64,000 nucleotides of DNA, taken from positions 67,001 to 131,000 of the forward strand of contig JAEHOE010000209.1 in NCBI GenBank assembly GCA_016858145.1, written 5' to 3'. The notes below the pieces were generated by a model. That model searched no databases, was not told the DNA's origin, and worked only from the letters and a program-made list of their open reading frames with translations. Position 1 is the first letter of the stretch; every line of letters begins with the position of its first letter. Below are positions 19,901 to 30,900 of this stretch, in pieces. Source of the stretch: Edaphochlamys debaryana (taxonomy: Eukaryota > Chlorophyta > Chlorophyceae > Chlamydomonadales). A program made the translations under genes and the position numbers.

Positions 19901-22562
19901 GAGCCTCGGCCAGCCTCCCTGCACATCCGTCAACATGCAGCACCGTGCCTCCGTACATCTGTACCTTTTCCTACCTCACTGCCCGTACCGCACCAGCCCC
20001 ACCCACGACCCACCCCCAGCCGTCAACACGCAGCACCAAATGCCGCTCATGTCAGCCAGTGTTTCCCTCCCCGGCTAGCTAGCTTGGCCTCACGCTTCAC
20101 CACGCAGACCTGGGCACTGACGCACGCGCCTGGGGCCCCAGGCTCCGAGCCACAGTGCAGCAGTGCCCGGTGACATTTCCTTTCCCTGTCCACTGCCCCT
20201 TGACCCCTCTCTCCCTGACCCGCTGCCGCCCGTCCCTGACCCCGTACGTACCTGCATGGGCGATGCGCCCCCGCCGCCCTGCGAGCTCCCGCTCCCGCTG
20301 CCGCCCGTGGGGCCCCCCGCCGCCGCCCCCGAGTTGCCGCCGCCGCCGCCCGCTGCACCCGAGCCGCTGCCGCCAGGCCCGCCGCCACCGCCGCCGCCCG
20401 CCGCCAGCATCGCCGCCGGCTGCCGTATCGCGCTGACTCGGAGCGGCAACGCCTCGAGCAGTACGGACAGCTTGGCGCGCTGCTCGGCCAGCAGCATGGC
20501 GGACACGTGGCTCGCCGTCAGCGCCTGTACGGGTGTCGTACGGGCCGTACGGCAAGGGGGCGGGGTAAGGGATGCGGCCTCCAGCATCCGAGGCCCTGCC
20601 TCTCCCCCCCTGTACCCTCGACGCATGCCTCCGAGAGGCGTGGAGCCACATACACACACACGCCTTCCCAGCCCCCTCCGCCCCGCCCCCCTCCCCCGGC
20701 CCCACCTGGTACCGCAGCAGCGTGGGGTGGTGCGCCAGGTGCTCCGACCGCCGCCCCGCCAGCTCCGCCGCCGCCCGCTCGTGCGCCGAGCGCCGGGCGG
20801 CGTTGGCGGCCCGCAGCCCGGTGGCTTCCCGGCGGGCTGCGGGCGGAAGGAGAGGTGGAAGAGTAGTGTAGGGCAGGGCAGGGCAGGACGGGGCGGGTAA
20901 GGGCGGAGCAGGATGGGGAAGGGACGCCGCATTGCTGACTCCATGCTCGGATGAAGGATATGCTGGTCCTCAACTTCAACCGGCTGGGTGCGTTGCGGCT
21001 GTGCCACCGGGGTGACAGCACGTGCTTGTGAGGTCTCAGCCTGGCGCGCCACGGAGCTCTAACGCTGTCTAACGGTCTGTGTGCCATCGATGTATGCAGC
21101 TTCCATTCCCTCGCACCAAAAGGCCCTGGCATACCGTGTAGACAGGCCCTTGGCCCCCAAGGGCTCCTGCCCCGCCCTTCCCTGACGAGCGAGACCGCTG
21201 GACTCCCAAGCCGCGACAAGCGGCCCCTTCCCGTTCCCACACCTTCCGGCTCCGACACCTTCCCGTCCCCACACCTTCCCGTTCCCACCCCTTCCCATGG
21301 GATTCCACCCTCTCCTGCCCCTGAACCTCGCCCTGTGTGGGTTACCCTCAGCCCCTGCTGGGCCCTGTACCCTGCACCTGCTGGGCTCCCGCACGCCTAC
21401 CCACCCGCAGGACCAGACCTCTCCCGCCTCTCAAGCGCCCCTACCGCGCCCCCTGGCTGAGGCCCCCAGGCTCACCCGCCTGAAGGGCGTTCTCCGGCTG
21501 GACCCTCCATCTGCTGGCCACCATCCTCTCCCGCCCCTTGAATCCCGCCTCCTCGCCGGCTGAAGCTGTGTCTTCCCTCGCTCGACCCCCCCCCCGGTGC
21601 CCCCCTGGCTGAGGCTCCCAGGCTCACCCGCCTGAAGGGCGTTCTCCGGCTGGACCCTCCATCTGCTGGCCACCATCCTCTCCCGCCCCTTGAATCCCGC
21701 CTCCTCGCCGGCTGAGGCTGTGTCTTCCCTCGCTCGACCCCCCCCCCCTGCCCCCCTGGCTGAGGCCCCCAGGCTCACCCGCCTGAAGGGCGTTCTCCGG
21801 CTGGACCCTCCATCTGCTGGCCACCATCCTCTCCCGCCCCTTGAATCCCGCCTCCTCGCCGGCTGAAGCTGTGTCTTCCCTCGCTCGACCCCCCCCCCCT
21901 GCCCCCCTGGCTGAGGCTCCCAGGCTCACCCGCCTGAAGGGCGCTCTCCGCCTGAGCCACGCGGGTGCGTGCGGCCTCCGCCTCAGCCGCCAGCTGCTGC
22001 CGCCGCACCTCCCACTCCACATATCCTTGCTGAGAGGAGCACAAGGCAGGGAGGGAAGGGGAGGCGAGGAGGGGGGGGGTCGGCGCAGGAGTGGGCTGGC
22101 AGCCAGGGGGGGGGTGCTGAGCAGAGGGCTAGCGGCGGGGGCCGGGGGGAAGCCACGGCCGCTCGGGTGGCCTGCGTGACTGCCACGCATGTGCCTCTAG
22201 GTTGCAGCCCGGCTTAGCTTCGTATGGCAACGCATCGGCACCCCCGTGGATGCGCTGGGAGCGCAGAGAGCGCCAAAGCACGGCCCGCTGGCGAGGGGGG
22301 GATGCCGAGCTCGGCAGGGGTGGTCACGGAGGGGCCCGGCTGCGAGGGTTTGGGCCTAGCTGCAGTCAGGCCGCCCGCAGATGCTCACCCGCTGCTCTAT
22401 GAGGACGTTGAGCTTCTGCAGCAGAGCGCCTCGGCGCTCGCTGAGTTCCACTAGCATCTTTCGTCGCTCAAAGAGCAGCGTGTTGTTTATGCAGGCCGGG
22501 CATACCAGCCTGTCCCGATTGCTGCTGTCGCAGACCGAGCAGCACACGCCCTGGCCAACCAT
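16990..22562 (-). CDS. ATG14: ATG14-like subunit of the autophagy PI3-kinase complex
   Basis: ATG14 directs the Vps34 phosphatidylinositol 3-kinase complex to autophagosome formation sites. Exons are 22562-22389, 22029-21930, 20836-20706, 20524-20252, 19742-19674, 19446-19354, 18974-18817, 18540-18395, 18259-18138, 17993-17786, 17546-17473 and 17160-16990, giving 572 residues with all phases closing. The N-terminus has two Cys pairs (CSVCDSSNRDRLVCPACINN), as in plant ATG14. A coiled coil follows (GYVEWEVRRQQLAAEAEAAR, then exon 3). The Barkor-like part has VTICNLKLPDAASVSSLM, a hydrophobic ALGYLLLLVELLATYCGGP, and GSTSVVWQQHSFWNRRPSSS. The end, DEVEHWTRAMFTDA, matches plant homologues. Poly-Gly/Ala inserts in exons 4 and 10 make it longer than plant forms. 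The donor after exon 6 appears to be GC (CAG|gcgcgt); all others are GT. The start is the first ATG before the Cys pairs, with no better upstream exon seen. The UVRAG/Vps38 family is the alternative, but the C-terminal match favours ATG14. Confidence 0.87.
17277..17303 (-). repeat. Intronic copy of the start of ATG14 exon 12
   Basis: About 27 bases nearly identical to 17141-17167, which spans the acceptor and first codons of the last exon. It sits in the preceding intron and retains the acceptor-like CCACAG and the codons for DEVEH, so it is a decoy splice acceptor. Confidence 0.75.
19236..19292 (-). repeat. Intronic copy of the end of ATG14 exon 6
   Basis: Matches 19327-19385, which contains the last codons of exon 6 (LHEGSFQ) and its donor, with a few substitutions. 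It lies in the following intron and keeps the same GCGCGT donor sequence. Confidence 0.75.
21451..21930 (-). repeat. About 151-bp tandem repeat derived from the end of ATG14 exon 2
   Basis: The motif GGCTCACCCGCCTGAAGGGC recurs at 21469, 21621, 21772 and 21923, a period of 151-152 bp. The last occurrence is the real exon 2 donor boundary. Each intronic copy carries the last codons of the exon and the GT donor, plus a preceding AG, so each could be read as a mini-exon of about 35 bases. Confidence 0.9.
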
Positions 22563-22972
22563 CTCGCCGCTGGGTGGCCTCGCGCCGGTGCAAATTGGCC
22601 CTCGTTCCGACCAGAACCATCGGCTTCCAGGACGCGCTATCGAGCTTGACTAGGTAAGCAGTGCAACATTTTAATGGTCAGAAGGGAGCTCGCTTCCTTG
22701 CGACCGGGCAACTCTATCAGCGAGCAAGCGAGAAGCAACGGTCGCCAAGGTGCTGTGAAGGAATGTAAACACTCGAGAATTGCTATAGATATGCAGCTCG
22801 AGATGTGTGCAGCTCGACGACTCGAGATGGCACGGACGACATTGTCGTGCCCCCGACGTGTCGCCCGGCTGTCCCCGCCAGATGGCACCTCCAGGCCAGG
22901 CACCCTCCCCTTGCCTTCGCCTCCAGCCCCGCGCTGCTTCACATCTCGTCACATCGTTACCCGACTCTCCGC
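22563..22972. other. 5' flank of the ATG14-like gene
   Basis: About 400 bases upstream of the ATG14 start. It holds no coding-like frame and should contain the promoter and 5' untranslated region. No TATA box was recognised. Confidence 0.4.
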
Positions 22973-23200
22973 GCTCTGTTTATCACGGACCCTCGCCCTT
23001 GGCGGCCTTCGAAGGCCTGCGCTGCTGCGCAGTGCCAGGTAGGGCCAGGTAGGGCCACGAGGTGCCACGCAAGACACCCTGGCCTTCTGGGTCGCACGCG
23101 CCTTGCTCAGTATCTCCTCGTGGTCGCAGGCGTGCGTCCGGCAGTTGGCGCAGCTGAAGACATGCGGTCCAGAGAGGTAGGCCTTGAATGGGCGCCCCAT
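22973..23200 (-). pseudogene. Partial duplicate of the Yippee gene (exons 1-2 only)
   Basis: Exon 1 (23200 down to about 23102) codes the same start as the intact gene 2.5 kb away ([12 protein letters not shown] then [19 protein letters not shown]). The intron is also very similar. The exon 2 copy (about 23016-22973) has drifted from [12 protein letters not shown] to GRQGRGSVINRA. No copies of exons 3-5, which carry the second metal-binding Cys pair, were found downstream. It is therefore most likely a truncated, non-functional duplicate. Confidence 0.8.
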
Positions 23201-24880
23201 AGTGTCTGGGTAGCCAGTGGGTACCTAGGAAATCCCTGCGCACCTGCTGGGCCCCACCGCCTCCCACCCTGGCTGACCCCTCCCGGGCTCCCACTCGCCT
23301 TCCCTCTTGGCCATCATCAGTTCAATTGGAAGTGACAACGGGCTTTCATCCCGCCTCTCTCTGCAGCTGCTGCCCGCTGGCCCCATGCGCACACAGCTGA
23401 TTGGACCAGGGCTTAAAAGCAAAGCGCAATGCAGCAAAGTGCACGAGGGCACGCTTGGCTCCAGGCCCCGCCCCAGCTACCTGCCCGGACGGACACTCAC
23501 GAACTGTCCGCTTCTCCATGGCTGCCTGGGAAGCCAATCTACAACAGGCAGGCACTTAGCCACGGCGAGCTGTCGAGCGGACCGTGTCAAAAGGCCGGAG
23601 CTGAGATACAAAGAGCTCAGGTAGGCGAGCCTTGCATGGCTGATGATGGACACACAACCTCAGATGTGATGCGTGCATAGTCGGTCCGTCTCAATCTGCA
23701 ACCCAGACCATCCATCCTGATTCCGGCAGCCCTTGCATAACCTCACGCTCTGCGTGACCCAGCCTGACCCTTCCCCAAATCCCCATCCAAACGACCATCC
23801 ACCTGCCTATGTCTACAGCACAGCACATGTCGGCGCCGCCCTCAATCGACAGGGCGTGTAGTGCCAGCAGTCTCAATAGTCCAAGCAACGAACAACCTCC
23901 CCTCTGGAAAGGGGCTACACGGCCTGCAGGGCCGGCCATATGCATCAGTCATATGTGCTGAGGAGAGCAGCCTGAAGCGAACGTGGGGGCACGTGGGCGG
24001 TACTTTCGCCCAACAAGCCATCCCCCACGAGCACCTCAGTGTTCACAAAGCTCGCCTGCGTTCAGTCTAGAAGACATGTCTCTTGGAAGGGAACACATGC
24101 ACGCCCTGAGCTTGCTGAGCAGAGCCCCATATCGTCAGTGCTCAGACAAGCACACACATACGCAACAATGATGCGGGCGCCAACGAGGACACCGCGAAAT
24201 GGAGAGACCACAAGGTGGGAGCAACCCAGCGCCGACCCCGGCGCCCCCTGCCGCCGCGCAGCGGACGGGAACGCACCGGGTATCAGCAGAACAGAAGCCA
24301 CGAAGCCCCAAAGGAATAGACACCCACACACATGCCCACGCATCCTGCAATTTCGTCCTCGCCCACCTGCAGCCGAGCCGGGAAAATCTGCAACCTATCA
24401 CTGAACAACAGGCCTGTCATCGTAAACCCTTGAACCCCCCCTGCTGGGTGCGGTCCGCGCGCACTCCGGATTGCAGGAGCCTAGTCCCCAGTCCCCAAAC
24501 TAACACTGATCTCCCTAGTAGTCAAAGGCAAAACTTCCGCTGGTCATACTCCACACCGCCGCCTTTATTCCAGGTGTGGGTGGCGGGGGTGAGGCCTCGC
24601 GGGGGACGGCCTGCACCCCACGCCTTCAGAGTCTCATGAGCTACGGCCTGCTTGGCGTTCAAGCTGCCGGTAAGCAGCTCCGGCTCATAACGTTGGAACG
24701 TACAGATAGGAGAGGTAGCCGCTATTGTACATGTACGTCAGTGGAGAGAAGGCGAGCTGTGCCTCACCGCGGGATACAGCGGAGGCTCCGCAGGTTTGAG
24801 CACCAGGGGCACCGTGTGTTGCTGGTGGCGGGACGCGCGACAGCAACCAGCTGGGAGCCCCCGCGAGCCTTTGCTCGAAA
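23201..24880. other. Intergenic DNA between the Yippee duplicate and the intact gene
   Basis: No spliced or unspliced coding model is supported. The right end should hold the 3' untranslated region of the intact Yippee gene. No repeats of note were seen. Confidence 0.4.
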
Positions 24881-25669
24881 TCACCAGTTGCCCTCCTGCA
24901 TAGAAAGAGCCCACGCGTGATCAGATATTGAAAGTGGGGCGGTGCGAGTCGGGGCCGCAAGCATCGAGCTTCCGTCCTCGCCGTCGCTCACCTTCATCAC
25001 CTTGGCCTTCTCGATGATGAATTTGCCCTCCTTGTACTTCTGCGAGTCCTCAAAGGCGTGCTCCTGCGGCGGCGACGGGCAGCGACACGGCAAGTTGTGA
25101 ACGCATGCTCCCGCGACACTGCTCCAGCCTCCTCTCCCGAGCGCTTGGTCGTAATTTGAGCCCAACAGGACTCAGCAACAACTCCTGGAGATGGTGCACG
25201 CCGGGCGACAGCCAGCGCCGCGGCTCTCGGGTCCCGAGACTGCCCCCGCGGTCACTCACGTACTTCCACCCGAGCACCGACGAGCAGGTTGCGCAGTAGA
25301 TGTCGGCGACGGTGTGAAGGCCCGTGATGAGAATTCTCTCCTCCTTGGGGCCCAGGTTGACATTGATTCTGCAGGCGCAACGACGGGGCGAGCATGAGCT
25401 TCAGACCTCAGCTGAAACTGCGCCGATACGCCAGAATCTGCCCCCTAGAACCTTCTTACGCGCTGTTCACCAGGTACGCGCGCCCGTGACGGCCTTGGAA
25501 GGCCTGCGCAGCGCCAGTTAGGGTTAGGGGGTGCCACGCAAGACGCCCAGGCCTTCTGGGTCGCACGCGCCTTGCTCAGTATCTCCTCGTGGTCGCAGGC
25601 GTGCGTCCGGCAGTTGGCGCAGCTGTAGACGCGCGGCCCGCTCAGGTAGGCCTTGAATGGGCGCCCCAT
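24881..25669 (-). CDS. YPEL: Yippee-like zinc-binding protein
   Basis: Five exons (25669-25571, 25503-25460, 25368-25260, 25063-24992, 24895-24881) give 112 residues, the normal family length. The two metal-ligand Cys pairs are in [20 protein letters not shown] and [18 protein letters not shown]. The family core [28 protein letters not shown] and [15 protein letters not shown] is complete. The last exon codes only EGNW and the stop, as Yippee proteins end. Yippee domains are small beta folds around one zinc ion, related to the cereblon fold; the cellular role is not well defined. Intron 1 appears to begin with GC (AAG|gcgcgt), because no GT donor keeps the frame. The other donors are GT. The ATG at 25669 matches the canonical MGR start. 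Confidence 0.95.
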
Positions 25670-26821
25670 ATTGCCTCTCGGTAGTAAGCTACTTCAGCAC
25701 GCCCAACGGCGCGAACGCAGGCGGGGACGCAGCTTGCTGTAGTGTCGGAGTTGGTGTGTGGCTTTAGCCGTGCACGCGCTGCCTGTTAGCTGCACTTGCG
25801 ATTGGCCCGTCCGACGCTCCGGAGCACCCCGCCCGCACGCGCTTGGCCATATCTTGCTAACACAGTCCAAGCCAGCAGCTGGGCTGAGGCGTTTCCGGCC
25901 TCGGCCGGGCTCGTGTCGAGTCGCGGGCCCCTGGGTCGTGCCGGCGTGCCGCGTGCCCCCGCGTGCCGCCGCGTGCCGGACCGCCGACCCCCCACAAAAT
26001 TTCCGCATCCCCCAGCCTTCTCGCTGTACTCTTCCTGTCCTACAACCTCTGTATGCATCTCCACATGTCCACAACCACATCGACGACTGCTCTGTGCGGC
26101 TCCTCTAGTCCAGTAGCGGCGGCGGCCGGACGGAGGCGGGTGGAGAGCATCCACGGTTTGATGAGAACAACGTGGCAAGAAGCCGCAGCGTATAGGTTAA
26201 GCAGCCACGCACGCGACGGGCTAAAGCATCCACGGGCGGGGACGCCTGCTTGGCGGTGTGCCGCCTGGCTCTCCCCCCCTGAGCCCTGACCCCTTTGTCT
26301 ACGCATTCTGCGTCCCGCGTGTGTTGTAGCCTTGTAGGCAACAGGCATCACCCGGCACCGGCTAGCAACGCTATGAACCTATGATATATATGGCGGGCGG
26401 GCATGGTTCCCCATCCAGCGGCACACAAGCAGGTGGGGGCGCCACTCGCCCTGTGCTGACAGCTATACAGCTCCTTGTCAACTGCTTCAAGACGATTCCT
26501 GACTCAAACCCTCGTTCTTCCTGTAGGCGTACTACGCTAGTAGCTTCTTCCTCCTGAGCAGCCACGGGTGCTGAAGGCACAACGCGGCGGAAGGGGGCTC
26601 CGGCTCAGCTCAGCGGCGTTTTGCTGCTAGCTGCTGCGGCGGCGGTGCGGGCAGGCAGTGACCATGTATCGGCCCGCAAGGCCCCTCGAGACGCCTCAAG
26701 GCCTCCCCAACGGACTGAAGCAGCGGCACTGCATGGCGCCCCCGCACGCAGCTAGTGGTGTCTCATGGCAGGCCGCCATAGTACCCTGTCTCTTCCATCG
26801 TACGTGCCACCGGCAAGCCCG

Positions 26822-26872
26822 CGGCAGGTGGGCAGGTGGGCAGATGGGCAGGTGGGCAGGTGGGCTGACGAC
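26822..26872. repeat. 8-bp tandem repeat (GGGCAGGT)
   Basis: About six copies of GGGCAGGT, one with GAT in place of GGT, in direct tandem. Confidence 0.8.
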
Positions 26873-27150
26873 CGTCGCGGGGCGAGCGCTTGCGGAGAGG
26901 GATGGAGCTGGGACCGAAATACTGCCCGGCGAGATGCCATAGGCTTTGGTACAGCGGGGGTGAAGCGGGGGGCAAAGCGGGGGATACAGGGGGGTACAGG
27001 GGGCGTACGCTGCCGCATGCACGTGGGTGCGGGGGTACAGAGGGGGGTACAGGATGAGGGTGCGCACTGCGGAGCAGCCAGGACAAATCTCCCCGCTCTC
27101 CCGGTGCGCCAGAGCGGCAGAGGGGCGAGCCCCTCGCGGCGGCCTTGTAC

Positions 27151-27250
27151 CACGCACGGCGCGGCGGCGGGCCCTCGCACGGCGCGGCGGCGGGCCCTCG
27201 CGGCGGCGGGCCCTCGCGGCGGCGGCCCCTCGCGGCGGCGGCCCTCAGTG
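27151..27250. repeat. GCGGCGGCGGGCCCTC tandem repeat
   Basis: Four to five imperfect copies of a unit of about 16-20 bases built from GCGGCGGCGGGCCCTC. It creates open frames on both strands that are not genes. Confidence 0.75.
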
Positions 27251-27931
27251 CCGGCGGCGGCGGATGTGGTGGCTGAGCCCACAGCCCAGCAAGCGAGCGG
27301 CGAGAATGACAAAGCGCAATGACTGCGGTCTTGAACCGGCTGCGGTGACGGCCGCGGAGCCTGCTGTGGCGGCGGCCCCTCGCGGCGGATGTGGTGGCTG
27401 AGCCCAGTAAGCGAGCTGCGAGCTGCGCCCTCTTGCAGCAGCAGCAGCAGCGCAATGACAGCGCGCAATGCCTGCGAGCAGGCCGGTGCGGCGGTTGGCG
27501 AGGGGCGGCACCCACCGGATGGAGCACGCCGCACCCGCCAGCAGCGATCACCCGAGAAGCACCGGTGCACCCGCAGCGGTGCAGCTCCTGAGCAGCGCGC
27601 AATGCCGCCGCAATGGGCCCGGGAGGGCGGGGGCGGCAAGCAGCGGCGCAGGCGGGGAGCGCGGCGTGTCGACGTCGTCGTCGAGGGGCCTCGCGGCGGC
27701 GGGGGAGGAGGACCCTGACTCACCCGCCGCTCTCCCGCATTCACTCATCGCTGGCAGCGCGCCGACGACATAACAAGCCCCGTCGACGCCGCGCAGTCCT
27801 CACAGCACGCTCGAAGACCCGACACAAGCACGAGCCTGACGACAGCAACCAGAACCGCCAACGGACCGTCAGCACTCAGCACCACTCGCCACGCACCCGC
27901 CTCCCTCCCGCCACCACTGCCCCCTCCCGCC

Positions 27932-30900
27932 ATGGCCTCCCCCGCCAAGCAGCAGCAGCCGGGCCCCGGCTCCGGCTCCGGCGGCGGCTCCCTGCGCCAC
28001 GAGGAGGCGGAGCGGCGGCACGTGTGGACGGCGGAGGGGCTGCAGGGGGTGGACGACCCCGCTACCGACCTCAAGGTGGGGCGAGTGGTGGGGTGGGAGT
28101 CCGGGGCCGCTGGAGGGGGGGCGCGGGCGGTGACGCGGGGGATTGCCCGAACTTTGTCCTTCCTCCTTGCCCCTCACCCTCCCCCCTCCCCGTCACCCTT
28201 TCCCCCCTCCCCCCTGTCAGGTCCTGGTGCACGATGGGCGGCTGATCATCAAGGTCAAGGGCCAGGAGACCTTGTGAGGGGGGGGGGGCGGGGCGACGGG
28301 AGGGCAAGGCAAACACCGAAGGGAATGTGGGCATGTGCGGGGGTGAGGGGTGAGGGGTGAGGGGTGTCTGTTCCTCCACACCTACCGATACCTTTGCCTG
28401 GCCCCCTCTCCCTCCCTCCTTACCCTCAGCAATGATTCCCTGCCCCCCACCGCCTACACCGGGGGCGACGCCAAGGCCTCCTTCCAGGTGCGGGCCGCGC
28501 CCGTCCCTCCGCCCCCGCCGCATCCCATTCAAAAGGCCCATCCCGTCTCCCCTGCCCATCATCGCTCTGCACCCGTCTCCAGGCTCTCAATCTGCCGTCC
28601 TCACTCCGTCGTCCGTCCCGTGTCCCCTCGCCACCCTTGTTTCCTCTACCGAATCCCTCGTCGCCCTCCCCGCCTCCCCCCCCAGCGCGGCACCCTGCGT
28701 GTGGACATGGCCTCTAAGGACCCCTCCGCCCCCGCCATGCTGGAGAAGAGCCTGATGGACCCCGACAGGTGGGGAGGTGGAGAGGGAGATCCCATTGTGG
28801 GATTTGTTTGTTGGATTCCTTTGTGCATCCCTTTGTGGGATTCCTTTGGCCCTCGCATCGGATTCCTTTGTGGCTCATCGTCAGGGGCGTGTGTGGAGAA
28901 TGGGGGAATGGGCATGCAGGTCCAAGTATAAGCAACGAACCGTGACCCCCTCCCCCTTAGCCGCCTTCCCTCCTTTCCCTTCCCACCACCCCCAGGCCGC
29001 ACCCCCGCGAGCTGCCCCTGTCCCTGCCCGGCGGCGGCGGCAGCGGCATCCCCCTCAAGCAGGACCCCACCGGGTGAGGGGGGGAAGAGGGGTTGGGGAG
29101 GAGGGAGGGGGCAGGTAAATAACTAGGCTTGTGAGGGGTTAGACCTACCCAGATCACTGCACGTTGCGTTGACCCTTGCCCTTCCCCACCCTGACCCTGT
29201 TCGCCGCAGCCCCGGCGCTCCCACCGCCGCCCAGGTGCGTCGGGTAACACGAAGAAGGGGCTTAGACGAGCAAGCTTGGACGAGCAAGCTTGAACGAGCA
29301 CGAGCTTGACCCCCTTGGCCTCTATCCATGCGCTGAGACCCCTTTGCTCGGCGCCCCAAACTCTCCCTCGCCTCTCTCCCCTCTTCCTTTCCCTCCTCTC
29401 AGGCCGAGTACGGCGCCCGCAACCCCGACCTGTTCAGCGGCCCCCGCGTGGATGCCGTACTGCCCGAGGCCAACTTGGGATCCACCATTGCCTCCGCCAT
29501 GCCGACCGTGACGCATCAGGTGAAGATGGGGGGCCTGATGTGTCGCACATGTCGTACAGCTCTGACAAAGTTCGGATGGCAATGTGGTTGCTGTTGTTGT
29601 CATGCGGCATCTGTTGTGGCATCTGCTGTAGTTGCGTCCCTCCTGCCGCCCTCCTCTGCTATCCCTCACCGCCCACCTGGCTCCCTATCCTCCCATCTTC
29701 CCCTCCCCTCACCCTTCCCCCTCAGGGCGCGGCGGTGGAGGCGGCGGCCGACAACGGCGAGGCCGTGGTGCTGGACCCCTCCTCGTCCGACACCAAGGTC
29801 TACACCCCCCACGTGGACCAGGTAGGTGCGGGAGGAGGGGGGAAGGCAAGAGGGAGGGGTTTGGGGAACAGGTGGTGGAAGGGAGAAGCAACCAAGCGCC
29901 CGCACCAGGTCCCCCGGTCGACCCTCCTCCCCTTCCGTATCCTTCTCCCTTACCCACCCTCCCCCCCCAGCTGGCCGATCGCCTGGGCCAGGCCCGCCTG
30001 GCCCCCCCCGGTACCACCGTGGTGCAGGGCGGCCGCGACAAGGTGGGGACGTGCCGTACGTGCCGTACACCCGTGGGGGCGTGCCGTACAGTGCACTCGG
30101 GCGTCGTCCGTCATCGTTCGTCCGTGCCGTTGCCGCCATTGCCACTGCAGGGGCGACACGACCCTAGCGAACTTCCACTGTGCACTATTGCCCTTGCCAC
30201 GTGTCAGCGCATGCCGGCATGCGGCCTGCTCCACTCCCCCGTGCCGTTGTTCCCACCGCAGGTGATGGAGAAGGAGCACGGCGAGTACGGCACCGACACG
30301 TCGGCGCCTGACCAGCACGTGGCGCGCAAGATGTGAGTACGGCACGCACGGATGTTGGGGCGGGGGGCGGGGGTTGACGAGTGTAGTGGGGAATCACTGA
30401 GGGGAGTCCACACCACCGCCGTACATCAGTCCACACGTGCCTTGCTCCACCCCGTGCCCCGTACATGCCGTACTGCCGTACGCAGTGTGGACTACACGGA
30501 GGAGAAGGTGGGCATGGCCACCCGGCCGCTGGTGGCTGCGGACTTCTACGCCACCTCCGAGTCCGCCAACGAGCCGCTGTCCAGGTGTGTGTTTAGGTGC
30601 CCAGGTGTGTGTGTGTTGGGAGGGAGATGAAGACGAGGAGGTGGTCCAGGTGGGTGGGTGTCAGAAGAAGTGGTGTTGGGTAGGGGAGGGTCTCACGTAC
30701 TTCCGCTCTCGTCTCCCATCCCATCACTTCGTCCCGCCCTCTCCCCCCCTTGCCCTTTGCCCCCCACCCCAGCATGAAGGCCCAGAACCAGGTGGGAGGG
30801 GGTGGGCTGCGACCTGTGCCAGTGCGCGCCCTGCCAGTGCGACAAGTACGACAGGCACCGCGGCATCCCCCTGGAGGTGGGGGGGGATCTTGGGGGAGGG

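Larger units (their letters stand above)
25670..27931. other. GC-rich intergenic region with simple repeats
   Basis: Lies between two divergent gene starts (25669 on -, 27932 on +). It holds several low-complexity tracts and a short duplicated segment (GGATGTGGTGGCTGAGCCCA at about 27262 and 27387). No coding model is supported; long open frames here come from GC-rich triplets. Confidence 0.45.

Noticed and set aside
26752..27744. Long open frames on both strands
   Set aside because: Caused by GC-rich triplet repeats (GCGGCGG, GGGCAGGT). Composition is Arg/Ala/Pro-rich in every frame and no splice model forms.
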